NCBI RefSeq assembly: GCF_014646655.1
Contig: NZ_BMNR01000004.1
Span: 124,001-188,000, forward strand
From: Yeosuana aromativorans
Lineage (GTDB): Bacteria; Bacteroidota; Bacteroidia; Flavobacteriales; Flavobacteriaceae
Direction: 5' to 3'
Length of the DNA stretch: 64,000 nt
Below, piece after piece: positions 42,879 to 53,300 of this stretch. The position numbers and the translations under genes were made by a program. The notes beneath the pieces are model-generated. The model did not search any database. It was not told the DNA's origin and was given only the letters and a program-made list of their open reading frames with translations. The number at the start of each line of letters is the position of its first letter. The stretch's first letter is position 1.

Positions 42879-43098
42879 AACTAACCAACCAAAAATAAAA
42901 TCACATTCTAAGTTTAAAGTAACCACTCAATAAACTTTTCTTACTGAATGTAATTGTTATCTATAATTCAATCTTCGTGCCAAATCAAAACACTCTGCGT
43001 TATATTATTGTTATTTTGTTGCAATAAATTATCACTTGACATTGGTATTTCATATATAATTATAAGATATTTGCCCAGCTAATTAAACGAAGTCATTT

Positions 43099-43794
43099 AT
43101 GAGAAACTTTTTATATGCTTTAGTTACACTTACCATGATTTCTTGTGGTAAAGAACACTATGATTTAACGGTCTTAACCAATATAAAAGGATTAAAAAAA
43201 GGAACAGTATATCTTAAAAAAGTTAAAGACACAGCCTTAGTAACCGTAGATTCTATGGTCATCAATGGGAATCCTGAATTTGCACTGCACAGTGATTTAG
43301 AATCTCCTGAGGTGTTCTTTTTATATTTAGACAAAAACAGTTCTGAAAATGATAGGATTGCTTTTTTTGCAGATAAAGGCATTACACATATTAATACCAC
43401 CTTAAAAAACTTTGCTTTTGATGCCAAAATAGAAGGTTCACAACAACAAAAGACTTGGGATGAGTATAAAAAAATCATGTCCCGCTTTAATGAACGCAAC
43501 CTTGACCTGATCAAAGAAAATTTTGAGGCACAGAAAAATGGAGACACCTCAAAATCCAATAGCATTCAAAAGGACTATAATAATCTCTTAAAACGAAAAT
43601 ATTTATACACGGTAAATTTTGCACTGAACCACAAAGACAGTGAACTAGCTCCTTACTTAGCCCTTACTGAGATTTACAATGCACAGGTAAAATATTTAGA
43701 CACCATTAATAGTTCTTTAACTCCTGAAGTTAAAGCTTCTAAATATGGAAAAGAATTGCAATCGTTTATTGACTCAATTAAAAGTAAAGAATAA
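43099..43794 (+). CDS. DUF4369 lipoprotein
   Basis: A 231-residue lipoprotein (MRNFLYALVTLTMISCGKE; lipidated Cys17). The body matches DUF4369, a beta-sandwich common at the N-terminus of Bacteroidota thioredoxins (YDLTVLTNIKGLKKGTVYLKK, DSMVINGNPEFALHSDL). The C-terminal half is helical and charged, and there is no thioredoxin domain. Function unknown; a scaffold or substrate-holding role is possible. Transcribed upstream of PBP1A. Confidence 0.82.
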   Translation: MRNFLYALVTLTMISCGKEHYDLTVLTNIKGLKKGTVYLKKVKDTALVTVDSMVINGNPEFALHSDLESPEVFFLYLDKNSSENDRIAFFADKGITHINTTLKNFAFDAKIEGSQQQKTWDEYKKIMSRFNERNLDLIKENFEAQKNGDTSKSNSIQKDYNNLLKRKYLYTVNFALNHKDSELAPYLALTEIYNAQVKYLDTINSSLTPEVKASKYGKELQSFIDSIKSKE

Positions 43795-43903
43795 ACAATT
43801 CTTATTATATTTCCGTATATATAATTCTGAAAGGTTATAGCCGTTATCATTAGGAAGTTTGTTGAATCAAGCTTCCTTGTAACATCTACTGCTTAATGAA
43901 TAA

Positions 43904-46207
43904 ATGCTTTTGAATAAATTAACGAAAAATAAATGGTTTAAATACACACTTAAAGGCACGCTGTTTTTAACCGTATCAATTGTTCTCTTTTTTATAAGCA
44001 TTTACATCGGTCTTTGGGGCAAGATCCCCACCATAAACCAATTAAAAGACCTCAAGCAAAGTCAAGCCACAGAGGTTCTTGACATCAAAAACAACCTTAT
44101 TGGTAAATATTACATTTATGATAGGCAATCTATCCCGTATAGTGATTTTCCTCAATACCTTATTGATGCCTTAGTTGCTACTGAAGACGCCCGATTTTAT
44201 GATCATCATGGCATTGACACCAAAAGTCTGTTTAGGGTGCTTTTCAAAACCATATTGACAGCCGATGAATCATCAGGTGGTGGAAGTACCATTACCTTAC
44301 AACTAGCAAAAAATTTGTTTGGCAGACAAAATTATGGACCATTAACACTTGTAATTAATAAGATAAAGGAAAGCATTGTTGCCAAAAGAATTGAAGAGCT
44401 GTATTCAAAAGAAGAAATTCTCACCTTCTATCTTAATACGGTGCCGTTTCCTGACAACACGTATGGCATTGAAAGCGCTTCACTTAAATTTTTCAATGTT
44501 CACACAAAAGAACTTAATCTCTCACAAGCAGCAACCTTAATCGGGTCTCTTAAAGCAAACAATAGTTTTAATCCCAGATTATTTCACAAAAGATCCCGTT
44601 CAAGAAGAGATGTTGTAATCAATCAAATGGTGAAATATGGCTATTTAAATCCTGAGGAAGCTTCTAAAATAAAGGCTAAAGATTTTGTTTTAAATTATCA
44701 GCATTATGCACCTAACCAAGGGTTAGCGCCCTATTTTAGAGCAGTCATCAAAAAACAACTAGATAGCATTCTGCAACTAGACAAATTTAAAAGACCTAAC
44801 GGAGAACCCTATAATATAAATCAGGATGGCCTTAAAGTATTTACAACTTTAGACAACACACTGCAACGTTATGCAGAGATTGCCATGCGTGACCACATGA
44901 CCAAATTACAGAAACAATATGAAAAAGCATATGGAAACCATGATCCATGGTTAAAAAACAAACCAGCTTTTCTGGCGATGAAAAAACGTTTGAAAAAATA
45001 TAAAACGCTTAAAGCATTAAATCTCTCGGAAAAAGAAATTACAGATTCTTTAAACAAACCTCAAAAGCAGGAATTATTTTCTTGGGACGGAGATACCGTA
45101 AAATCCATGTCAACCCTAGATAGCTTGGAATACTACTTGAAAATTTTAAATGCCGGATTAATTTCAATTGAGCCATCCACTGGTGAGGTCAGGGCTTATG
45201 TTGGGGGTATTGACTATCGGTTTTTTCAATATGATCATGTTTCGCAAAGCAAACGCCAAGTGGGTTCTACGTTTAAACCAATTGTTTACACAGCAGCATT
45301 AGAAAACGGTATGTCTCCTTGCACCTACTTTTCTGCAAAAGCAATTACTTATACAGATTATGATGATTGGAAACCAACAAATGCATCCGAAAGTGATGAA
45401 GACAACTTAAATTATTCATTGGAATATGCATTGAGTCATTCTGTAAACACCATAGCCGTTAAAGTATTGCATGAAACTGGGATTGATTCTGTTATATCGC
45501 AGGCAAAAGCCATGGGTATAAAAAGCCATATTGAAAAAGTTCCTTCTATTGCTCTTGGTTCGTCTAACCTAAAATTGATAGAGCTTGCTAAAGCATACAC
45601 CTCTTTTGTTAATGACAGTAGACCTTCTGAACCCGTTTTCATTACAAAAATTGAAAACAAAGATGGTAAGGTCATTGCATCTTATGATGATTTAAATCCA
45701 GAGCAAACTATTCCAAAAGCCTATAGTGATTATACTAGGCAAGTTATGTTGGAATTTTTAAAAGCAACCGTAAATGACGGAACAGCACAACGGTTGAGAA
45801 GCTCATACAATTTCAAGAATGACATTGCTGGCAAAACAGGTACCACCCAAGACAACAAAGACGGTTGGTTTGTTGGGATTATGCCCAATTTAGTAACGGT
45901 GACCTGGGTAGGAAATGACAATCAACAAATTGGTTTCAGCAATACCTCTCTTGGTCAAGGCGCCAATTCTGCTCTTCCTATTTTTGCTAACTACCTGCAA
46001 CAATTAAATGCTGATTCTAATTACAACAAAATTACCCGAGCGTTTTTTGAAAAACCTTCTGATGATGTTATAAAGGATTTAGATTGTGAACCAACTAAAA
46101 AAGATAATTTTCTTCAACGTCTTTTTGAAACCAATTCGGATAAAACAACCTTTAAAAAGAAAAAGAAAAAAGGGATTCTGTCGTGGCTTTTAGGAAAAAA
46201 GGACTAA
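43904..46207 (+). CDS. Penicillin-binding protein 1A (class A PBP)
   Basis: A 767-residue bifunctional peptidoglycan synthase. One membrane helix (about 19-40) anchors it. The GT51 glycosyltransferase has EDARFYDHHGID and GGGSTITLQLAKN. The transpeptidase has the SxxK motif (Ser455 and Lys458 in GSTFKP), SVN and KTGTT. The C-terminus is a Lys-rich tail. It builds and crosslinks the cell wall. Length and order are normal. Confidence 0.95.
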   Translation: MLLNKLTKNKWFKYTLKGTLFLTVSIVLFFISIYIGLWGKIPTINQLKDLKQSQATEVLDIKNNLIGKYYIYDRQSIPYSDFPQYLIDALVATEDARFYDHHGIDTKSLFRVLFKTILTADESSGGGSTITLQLAKNLFGRQNYGPLTLVINKIKESIVAKRIEELYSKEEILTFYLNTVPFPDNTYGIESASLKFFNVHTKELNLSQAATLIGSLKANNSFNPRLFHKRSRSRRDVVINQMVKYGYLNPEEASKIKAKDFVLNYQHYAPNQGLAPYFRAVIKKQLDSILQLDKFKRPNGEPYNINQDGLKVFTTLDNTLQRYAEIAMRDHMTKLQKQYEKAYGNHDPWLKNKPAFLAMKKRLKKYKTLKALNLSEKEITDSLNKPQKQELFSWDGDTVKSMSTLDSLEYYLKILNAGLISIEPSTGEVRAYVGGIDYRFFQYDHVSQSKRQVGSTFKPIVYTAALENGMSPCTYFSAKAITYTDYDDWKPTNASESDEDNLNYSLEYALSHSVNTIAVKVLHETGIDSVISQAKAMGIKSHIEKVPSIALGSSNLKLIELAKAYTSFVNDSRPSEPVFITKIENKDGKVIASYDDLNPEQTIPKAYSDYTRQVMLEFLKATVNDGTAQRLRSSYNFKNDIAGKTGTTQDNKDGWFVGIMPNLVTVTWVGNDNQQIGFSNTSLGQGANSALPIFANYLQQLNADSNYNKITRAFFEKPSDDVIKDLDCEPTKKDNFLQRLFETNSDKTTFKKKKKKGILSWLLGKKD

Positions 46208-46242
46208 AATTTTCAATAAAAAAGCCAAACTAATCAGTAAAC

Positions 46243-46273
46243 AAAAAGGTTCAGCTTTCGCTGAACCCTTTTT
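46243..46273. terminator. Terminator between PBP1A and tRNA-Thr
   Basis: GGTTCAGC and GCTGAACC around a TTTC loop, flanked by A and T runs. It serves both the plus-strand PBP gene and the minus-strand tRNA. Confidence 0.8.
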
Positions 46274-46275
46274 AG

Positions 46276-46349
46276 AGCCGATAGAGGGACTCGAACCCAC
46301 GACCTGCTGATTACAAATCAGCTGCTCTAGCCAGCTGAGCTACATCGGC
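46276..46349 (-). tRNA. tRNA-Thr (anticodon UGU), copy 1
   Basis: 74-nt cloverleaf: acceptor GCCGATG with TATCGGC, D stem, anticodon stem GCTGA/TCAGC with loop TTTGTAA, TPsiC GGTTCGAGTC. Sequence is identical to the copy at 63504-63577. Confidence 0.95.
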
Positions 46350-46410
46350 AATTTTAACGGATGCAAATATAATCGCAAAAATTATATTTACAACAATACG
46401 TTAAAAAAAA

Positions 46411-46680
46411 TTATCCAAGCTTATTTATTTTTTCAATAAGCGCTTTTCCTTTTTCTTCAAGTTCTGAGCTTATTGCTTTAAAATGAGCCTTTTTATTGTC
46501 TACTTTTTTCTCATTAACCTTAGCGATTAAGGCATCAAAAGTTTCAATAGCCTCATCTATAATAGCTTCACTTTTTTTGGTGTCTTTATCCGTGTTTGCA
46601 TATTCCCAAACATAAACTGCTTCAATAATATCGCCTAAAACATAATTGATGTCTTTTTTTAGGTCTCTAACATTTGCCAT
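46411..46680 (-). CDS. Small helical protein of unknown function
   Basis: An 89-residue, Lys/Glu-rich, fully helical protein: MANVRDLKKDINYVLGDIIEAVYVWE, then FDALIAKVNEKKVDNKKAHFKAISSELEEKGKALIEKINKLG. It resembles a small conserved Bacteroidota family of unknown function. I used ATG 46680, because the in-frame TTG upstream lies in a promoter box. Confidence 0.7.
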   Translation of the reverse strand: MANVRDLKKDINYVLGDIIEAVYVWEYANTDKDTKKSEAIIDEAIETFDALIAKVNEKKVDNKKAHFKAISSELEEKGKALIEKINKLG

Positions 46681-46701
46681 ATTTAATAGTTTTATTTGAT
46701 G

Positions 46702-46709
46702 CAAAATTA
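46702..46709 (-). promoter_or_regulatory. -7 box for the small helical protein gene
   Basis: TAATTTTG on the minus strand, 21 nt before the ATG. Confidence 0.5.
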
Positions 46710-46798
46710 CACATTAACTTGTTATAGTTCATGAATTTTAGCAGTAATTTAAACATCACTTTTTATTGGTTTAAAATGATATTGATAGCAGATATATT

Positions 46799-47209
46799 CT
46801 ATTTACCTGAATAGGTTACAAAATTTCTTGGCGTCTCATACAAAACTATTTCCAAATCAAATTTACTATCCAGTTTGGCCTTGATTTTATTGTATATTAC
46901 AACTGCTATGTTTTCTGCAGTAGGATTTAAGTCTTTAAATTCAGGCACATCCAAATTGAGGTTTTTATGGTCAAAAGCATCCTCTACCTCAGATTTTATA
47001 ATCTCTTTCAAAATTTTAACATCGATAACATATCCCGTCTCAGCATCAATATCACCAGTCACATTAGCAATGAGTTCATAATTATGTCCATGATAATTAG
47101 GATTGTTGCATAGCCCAAAAACAGCTTCGTTTTTTTCAAAACTCCAATCTTTCCTATATAACCTATGAGCCGCATTAAAATGTGCTTTCCTACTAACCGT
47201 TACTTTCAT
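46799..47209 (-). CDS. queD: 6-carboxy-tetrahydropterin synthase
   Basis: A 136-residue PTPS-fold enzyme of the queuosine/7-deazaguanine pathway. Zinc ligands His15, His40 and His42 (NAAHR, NYHGHNY) and catalytic Cys34 (GLCNN) are present. The start overlaps idi by 17 nt. Other queuosine genes are absent from the window. Confidence 0.93.
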   Translation of the reverse strand: MKVTVSRKAHFNAAHRLYRKDWSFEKNEAVFGLCNNPNYHGHNYELIANVTGDIDAETGYVIDVKILKEIIKSEVEDAFDHKNLNLDVPEFKDLNPTAENIAVVIYNKIKAKLDSKFDLEIVLYETPRNFVTYSGK

Positions 47210-47732
47210 TATCTAGGATATTTATATGTTGATAAAACTTATCAAAAATTATCTTGAACCATTCTGTGTATAATTCTGGATGCTGAACCATGTCGTCTTT
47301 GACAGCTTCTAAACCCATCCATTTCCAGTCAGCCACCTCATTAGGATTAATATTAGGTGTTCCATTGAATTTACCAATCATGATATGGTCAAACTCATGT
47401 TCCGTCAAGCCATTGTCAAAAGGCGCTTTATATATAAATGAAATAGATTCCTGCAAGTCCACAACAAAGCCCATTTCTTCCTGTAAACGTCGAATTCCCG
47501 CTTGAATATTACTTTCGCCTTCCCGTTGGTGACTACAACAGGTATTGGTCCACAATCCAGGCGAATGGTACTTATCCAAAGCGCGCTGTTGCAGCATGAG
47601 TTCATTTTTGTCATTAAATATAAATACCGAAAAGGCCCGGTGCAACAAGGCTTTCTCATGTGCTTCCATTTTTGGCATAAGCCCAATGGGCTCATCATTC
47701 TCATTTACTAGTATAACGCGTTCTTCACTCAT
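47193..47732 (-). CDS. idi: Isopentenyl-diphosphate delta-isomerase
   Basis: A 179-residue type 1 IPP isomerase of the Nudix fold that interconverts IPP and DMAPP. Cys65/Cys66 and His68 (NTCCSHQ), and Glu in TEHEFDHIM, are the expected active-site residues. It overlaps queD at its 3' end. Confidence 0.95.
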   Translation of the reverse strand: MSEERVILVNENDEPIGLMPKMEAHEKALLHRAFSVFIFNDKNELMLQQRALDKYHSPGLWTNTCCSHQREGESNIQAGIRRLQEEMGFVVDLQESISFIYKAPFDNGLTEHEFDHIMIGKFNGTPNINPNEVADWKWMGLEAVKDDMVQHPELYTEWFKIIFDKFYQHINILDNESNG

Positions 47733-47827
47733 ACCGTAAAAATACCAAGTAAAATGATAAAAACACTAATCTTATCATAAATTTAAAAAGCGCCAGTATC
47801 AATTATTCTTATTGCCGTTAATAATAG

Positions 47828-47835
47828 TATCTTTG
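47828..47835 (+). promoter_or_regulatory. prfC -7 box
   Basis: TATCTTTG, exact TAnnTTTG match 23 nt before the ATG. The nearest TTG is only 13 nt upstream. Confidence 0.5.
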
Positions 47836-47857
47836 CATCCGATTTGCAATAAAGAAT

Positions 47858-49444
47858 ATGAGTTTTATTAAGGAAATAAACAGACGACGAACCTTTGGGA
47901 TTATTTCGCATCCTGATGCTGGAAAAACGACATTAACTGAAAAGCTACTCCTTTTTGGTGGTGCCATTCAAGAAGCTGGTGCTGTTAAAAGCAACAAAAT
48001 TAAAAAAGGTGCCACCAGTGACTTTATGGAAATTGAACGGCAACGTGGAATTTCGGTTGCAACATCTGTATTGGCTTTTGAATACGGCGGCACTAAAATC
48101 AATATTTTAGATACGCCAGGACACAAGGATTTTGCTGAAGATACTTTTAGAACGCTTACCGCCGTTGACAGCGTTATTGTAGTTATTGACGTAGCAAAGG
48201 GTGTTGAGGAACAAACTGAAAAATTGGTTGAAGTCTGTAGAATGCGCAACATTCCTATAATTGTATTCATTAATAAAATGGATCGAGAGGGTAAAGATGC
48301 TTTTGATTTATTGGATGAAGTTGAACAAAAACTAAATCTTAAAGTGGTGCCATTAAGTTTCCCTATAGGTATGGGATACGATTTTAAAGGCATCTATAAT
48401 TTATGGGAAAAGAACATCAACTTGTTTAGTGGTGATAGCAGAAAAAACATTGAGGAAACCATTGAAATTTCAGATTTAGAATCAGAAGAACTTGATAAAC
48501 TTGTGGGTGACAAAGCCGCCAATACACTGCGGGAAAACATAGAATTGGTAGAAGGCATTTATCCAGAGTTCAATAAACAAGACTATTTGGATGGCGCTTT
48601 GCAACCCGTGTTTTTTGGTTCAGCATTGAATAATTTTGGTGTTAGGGAATTGCTTGACTGCTTTGTTGAAATAGCCCCAAAACCACGCCCAAAGCAAAGT
48701 GAAGAACGTTTGGTGAAGCCTGAAGAAGATAAATTTACAGGGTTTGTTTTTAAAATCCATGCCAACATGGACCCTAACCATAGGGACCGTTTGGCATTTA
48801 TAAAAATTGTATCGGGTGTGTTCAAAAGAAATACACCTTACCTGCATGTTCGCCAAGGAAAAAAACTAAAGTTTTCAAGTCCGAATGCCTTTTTTGCTGA
48901 AAAAAAAGAAATTGTAGACATTTCCTATGCAGGTGATATAGTGGGCTTACATGATACAGGAAACTTTAAAATTGGTGACACTTTAACTGAAGGTGAAGTA
49001 ATTAATTATAAAGGCATTCCTAGTTTTTCACCAGAACATTTTAGATATATAAATAACGCCGATCCATTAAAATCCAAACAACTATACAAAGGCATTGACC
49101 AATTAATGGATGAAGGTGTTGCCCAATTATTTACTTTAGAGCTCAATGGACGTAAAGTGATCGGAACCGTTGGTGCCCTTCAATACGAGGTCATTCAATA
49201 TCGATTGGAACATGAATACGGCGCCAAATGCACGTATGAAAACCTAAATGTTTATAAAGCCTGTTGGGTAGATCCTAAAGAATCAAAAAGTGATGAATAC
49301 AAAGAATTTGTAAGAGTTAAACAACGTTTTTTGGCAAAAGACAAGCAAAATCAGTTGGTATTCTTGGCGGATTCAGCGTTTTCATTGCAAATGACCCAAC
49401 AAAAATATCCTAGTATCAAATTCCATTTTACCTCTGAATTTTAA
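47858..49444 (+). CDS. prfC: Peptide chain release factor 3
   Basis: A 528-residue translational GTPase that recycles RF1/RF2. It has G1 SHPDAGKT (17-24), [12 protein letters not shown] and the RF3-specific C-terminal domains. Length is typical. Monocistronic. Confidence 0.97.
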   Translation: MSFIKEINRRRTFGIISHPDAGKTTLTEKLLLFGGAIQEAGAVKSNKIKKGATSDFMEIERQRGISVATSVLAFEYGGTKINILDTPGHKDFAEDTFRTLTAVDSVIVVIDVAKGVEEQTEKLVEVCRMRNIPIIVFINKMDREGKDAFDLLDEVEQKLNLKVVPLSFPIGMGYDFKGIYNLWEKNINLFSGDSRKNIEETIEISDLESEELDKLVGDKAANTLRENIELVEGIYPEFNKQDYLDGALQPVFFGSALNNFGVRELLDCFVEIAPKPRPKQSEERLVKPEEDKFTGFVFKIHANMDPNHRDRLAFIKIVSGVFKRNTPYLHVRQGKKLKFSSPNAFFAEKKEIVDISYAGDIVGLHDTGNFKIGDTLTEGEVINYKGIPSFSPEHFRYINNADPLKSKQLYKGIDQLMDEGVAQLFTLELNGRKVIGTVGALQYEVIQYRLEHEYGAKCTYENLNVYKACWVDPKESKSDEYKEFVRVKQRFLAKDKQNQLVFLADSAFSLQMTQQKYPSIKFHFTSEF

Positions 49445-49572
49445 CCAGTTAGCGAAATTATTTTTATATTTTTAAATTATTCTTAATATTTACTATGTAA
49501 AAATGGTAATTTAGCATTTTAAATAATTTATTTTACGATTTTAACAAATCATACCCCAAAACATGATTGCCT

Positions 49573-49806
49573 ATGGATTCTTATACCAATACATTCAGTA
49601 ATGATGAAATTACGGTAACCTACGAGCCAAGCATTTGTATACATGCCGAAAAATGTGCTAAGGAATTATCAAGTGTTTTTAGAACCTCCATTATTCCATG
49701 GATAAATCTTGATGATGCTGAGACTAGTGCCGTTATCAACCAAATAAAAAAATGCCCATCAGGAGCATTACAGTACTTTAAAAATAAGCAAAAAAAAGCT
49801 GGTTAA
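49573..49806 (+). CDS. (4Fe-4S)-binding mono-cluster protein
   Basis: A 77-residue protein of the divergent 4Fe-4S mono-cluster (YjdI-like) family: VTYEPSICIHAEKCAKEL and then IKKCPSGALQYF. The Cys in ICIHAEKC and KCPSGAL are the cluster ligands. It may be an electron carrier or a regulator of an unknown redox partner. I used ATG 49573. Confidence 0.85.
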   Translation: MDSYTNTFSNDEITVTYEPSICIHAEKCAKELSSVFRTSIIPWINLDDAETSAVINQIKKCPSGALQYFKNKQKKAG

Positions 49807-49831
49807 ATTTTCTATTCAAATATTTTTAAGA

Positions 49832-49868
49832 AAAAAAGCCCTTTGAATGTAATTCAAAGGGCTTTTTT
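49832..49868. terminator. Terminator after the 4Fe-4S gene
   Basis: GCCCTTTGAAT pairs with ATTCAAAGGGC, flanked by runs of A and T on both sides. Confidence 0.85.
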
Positions 49869-49947
49869 ATGCTTGTACTATTGGTGGTTGCTCAATAAAA
49901 TATGTCGAGCTACAACTCAAAACACGCATCAAATTTAAATATATCTT

Positions 49948-50265
49948 TTAAGCCTGACCAGTTGGTCCAAAATTTAAAGGTATGGGCGGTTGCTCGTAAT
50001 CTTTGATTTCTCCATGCGATTTTTCAAATCTAGCAACATTGTCACCTAACGCCTTTAATAATCGTTTGGCATGTTGTGGTGTCAAGATAATTCTTGATTT
50101 CACTTTACTTTTGGGTATGCCTGGCATAATGCTAACAAAATCAACAACAAACTCAGAAACAGAATGGTTTATAATTGCCAAATTAGAATAGATCCCTTCG
50201 GCAACTGCTTCATCCAGTTCTATATTAATTTGTCCTGGTTTTGGTTCCTTTTTATCCTCTGACAT
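49948..50265 (-). CDS. DUF3467 protein downstream of rpoC
   Basis: A 105-residue protein matching DUF3467: INIELDEAVAEGIYSNLAIINHSVSEFVVDFVSIMPG, then SRIILTPQHAKRLLKAL. The family has no assigned function. Its position directly after rpoC is typical of Bacteroidota, but a strong terminator separates the two, so expression may rely on read-through or a separate promoter. Confidence 0.88.
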   Translation of the reverse strand: MSEDKKEPKPGQINIELDEAVAEGIYSNLAIINHSVSEFVVDFVSIMPGIPKSKVKSRIILTPQHAKRLLKALGDNVARFEKSHGEIKDYEQPPIPLNFGPTGQA

Positions 50266-50278
50266 AATATGCGATATT

Positions 50279-50308
50279 AAAAAAGTATTCCCGCATTTGC
50301 GGGAATAC
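50279..50308 (-). terminator. Strong terminator after rpoC
   Basis: On the minus strand GTATTCCCGC, AAAT loop, GCGGGAATAC, then a run of six T. It lies between rpoC and DUF3467. Confidence 0.85.
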
Positions 50309-50315
50309 TAGTCTA

Positions 50316-53300
50316 TTAATTATAATTTACTTCTTTTCTGGCTTGCATCATTTCATCAAACTCTTCTTTAGAACCAACTATAATGTTGTTGTATCTTCTC
50401 ATACCGGTTCCGGCAGGGATTCTATGTCCAACAATTACATTTTCTTTTAGTCCTTCCAAATCATCAACCTTTCCTGCGACGGCCGCTTCGTTAAGAACCT
50501 TTGTGGTTTCTTGGAACGATGCCGCTGAAATAAATGATTTTGTTTGAAGTGATGCTCTTGTGATACCTTGCAATATTGGTGTTGCGGTTGCAGGTTGTGC
50601 ATCCCTGGCAACAACAAGGTTTTTATCTTCTCTACGTAAAATAGAGTTTTCATCTCTTAATTGACGAGGCGAAATGATTTGTCCCGCTTTAAGAGTTGCA
50701 GAATCTCCTGGATCTTCCACTACTTTAAGACCAAATATTTTATCGTTCTCTTCAATAAAATCAGATTTATGAACTAACTGATCTTCTAAGAAAATGGTAT
50801 CTCCTGAATCAATGATTCTAACTTTACGCATCATCTGTCTTACAACAACCTCAAAGTGTTTGTCGTTAATTTTTACACCTTGTAAACGATATACTTCTTG
50901 CACTTCGTTCACCAAGTATTGCTGTACTGCAGAAGGCCCTTTAATATCCAATATGTCATTAGGCGTAATTGATCCGTCAGAAAGTGGCATACCTGCTTTA
51001 ACATAGTCATTTTCTTGAACAAGAATCTGACTTGATAATTTCACTAAGTATTTTTTAACTTCACCTAACTTAGACTCAACTACAATCTCACGGTTTCCTC
51101 TTTTAATTTTACCAAAAGAAACCACTCCATCTATTTCACTAACAACCGCTGGATTGGATGGATTACGTGCTTCAAACAATTCTGTTACACGAGGCAGACC
51201 TCCAGTAATATCTCCAGATTTTGCAGACTTACGTGGGATTTTAACCAAAATTTTACCAACCTTGATTTTGTCACCATCATCAATCATTAAGTGAGCTCCA
51301 ACTGGTAAGTTGTAAGAACGCAACACATTTCCTTTTCCATCTTCAATATGAAGTGTTGGAATTAATCGTTTATTTCTGGATTCAGAAATTACTTTTTCTT
51401 GGAAACCTGTTTGTTCATCAATTTCAACTTGGTAAGTAATACCTTGCTCAATGTTTTCATATTTTACTTTACCAGCAAATTCTGAAATAATCACACCGTT
51501 ATATGGATCCCAAGAACATACCACATCTCCTTTGCTTAATTCATCACCATTTTTAACATATAGTGTAGAACCATAAGGAATGTTGTTGGTACTTAAGGTA
51601 ATTCCAGTTTTCTTATCGGTAATTTTAATTTCAGATGTACGCGAAATCACAATATCAACTGCATTACCTTCACTGTCTTCACCTTTAACTGTTTTAAGAT
51701 CTTCAATTTCAGCTATACCATTGAATTTAGCAGATAACTTATTCTCTTCTGAAATGTTCCCTGCAATACCACCTACGTGGAAGGTACGAAGTGTTAACTG
51801 TGTACCAGGCTCTCCAATAGATTGCGCGGCAACAACACCAACTGCTTCACCTCTTTGAACCATTTTGCCGGTTGCTAAATTACGACCGTAACACTTGGCA
51901 CAAATACCTTGTTTAGCTTCACAAGTCAATGCAGAACGTACTTCTAAACTTTCAATTGGTGATTCTTCAATAGTTTTAGCAATATCATCTTCAATTAATT
52001 GACCAGATGCTACCAACAATTCTTCAGTAACAGGATTGTAAACATCATTTAATGCTACACGCCCTACAATACGTTCTTGAAGGGTTTCAACAACCTCATC
52101 ATTTTTCTTAAGCGCTTCAACTTCAACACCTCTCAACGTACCACAATCTTCTGTGTTGATGATAACATCTTGTGACACATCAACCAAACGACGAGTTAAG
52201 TATCCCGCATCCGCTGTTTTAAGAGCTGTATCGGCAAGACCCTTACGAGCACCGTGGGTAGAGATGAAGTATTCTAAAATTGAAAGTCCTTCTTTAAAGT
52301 TTGAAAGAATTGGGTTTTCAATAATCTCACCACCACCAGCATTTGATTTTTTAGGCTTGGCCATCAAACCACGCATACCGGTAAGCTGACGGATCTGTTC
52401 TTTAGATCCACGAGCTCCAGAATCAAGCATCATATACACAGAGTTAAACCCTTGTTGATCCTCACGGATACGTTTCATAGACAACTCGGTTAACGCTGCA
52501 TTGGTAGGTGTCCAAATATCAATAACTTGGTTATAACGCTCATTATTGGTTATAAGTCCCATATTATAGTTGGCCATAATGCCATCTACTTGCTTATTGG
52601 CAGCAGAAATCATGTCTCCTTTTTCTGGTGGAATAATAATATCACCTAAACTAAATGACAATCCACCTTGGAAAGCGAATTTAAATCCTAATGTTCTGAT
52701 TTCATCCAAGAATTCAGCTGTTTCAGGAACAGATGTGAATTTAAGGATGTTACCAATGATATCCCTTAATGATTTTTTAGTCAATACTTCATTGATATAA
52801 CCAGCGGCTTGAGGCACTTTTTGGTTAAACAATACGCGACCAACTGTTGTTTCAATGATAGTTGGTGCCAATTTACCATCAGCATTGATATCCAATGTTC
52901 TTACTTTAATAGATGCATTTAAATCTACTTTCTTTTCATTGAATGCAATTTCCACTTCCTCTGGCGCATAGAATGTCAATCCTTCTCCTTTAACCGGAGC
53001 TTCAGGAGTTGATTTACGTTCTTTGGTCATATAATACAACCCTAAAACCATGTCTTGCGAAGGAACCGTTACCGGTGAACCGTTTGCTGGGTTTAGGATA
53101 TTGTGAGAAGCTAACATTAATAACTGACATTCCAAAATAGCTTCTGGTCCTAATGGCAAGTGTACCGCCATTTGGTCACCATCAAAATCCGCATTAAATG
53201 CCGTACACACTAATGGGTGTAATTGGATAGCTTTTCCTTCAATCAATTTTGGCTGGAAAGCTTGAATACCCAATCTATGCAATGTAGGAGCACGGTTTAG

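Noticed and set aside
43158-43565. A 135-codon minus-strand ORF inside the DUF4369 gene
   Set aside because: The plus-strand gene has a lipoprotein signal and a known domain; the opposite frame has no recognisable feature.
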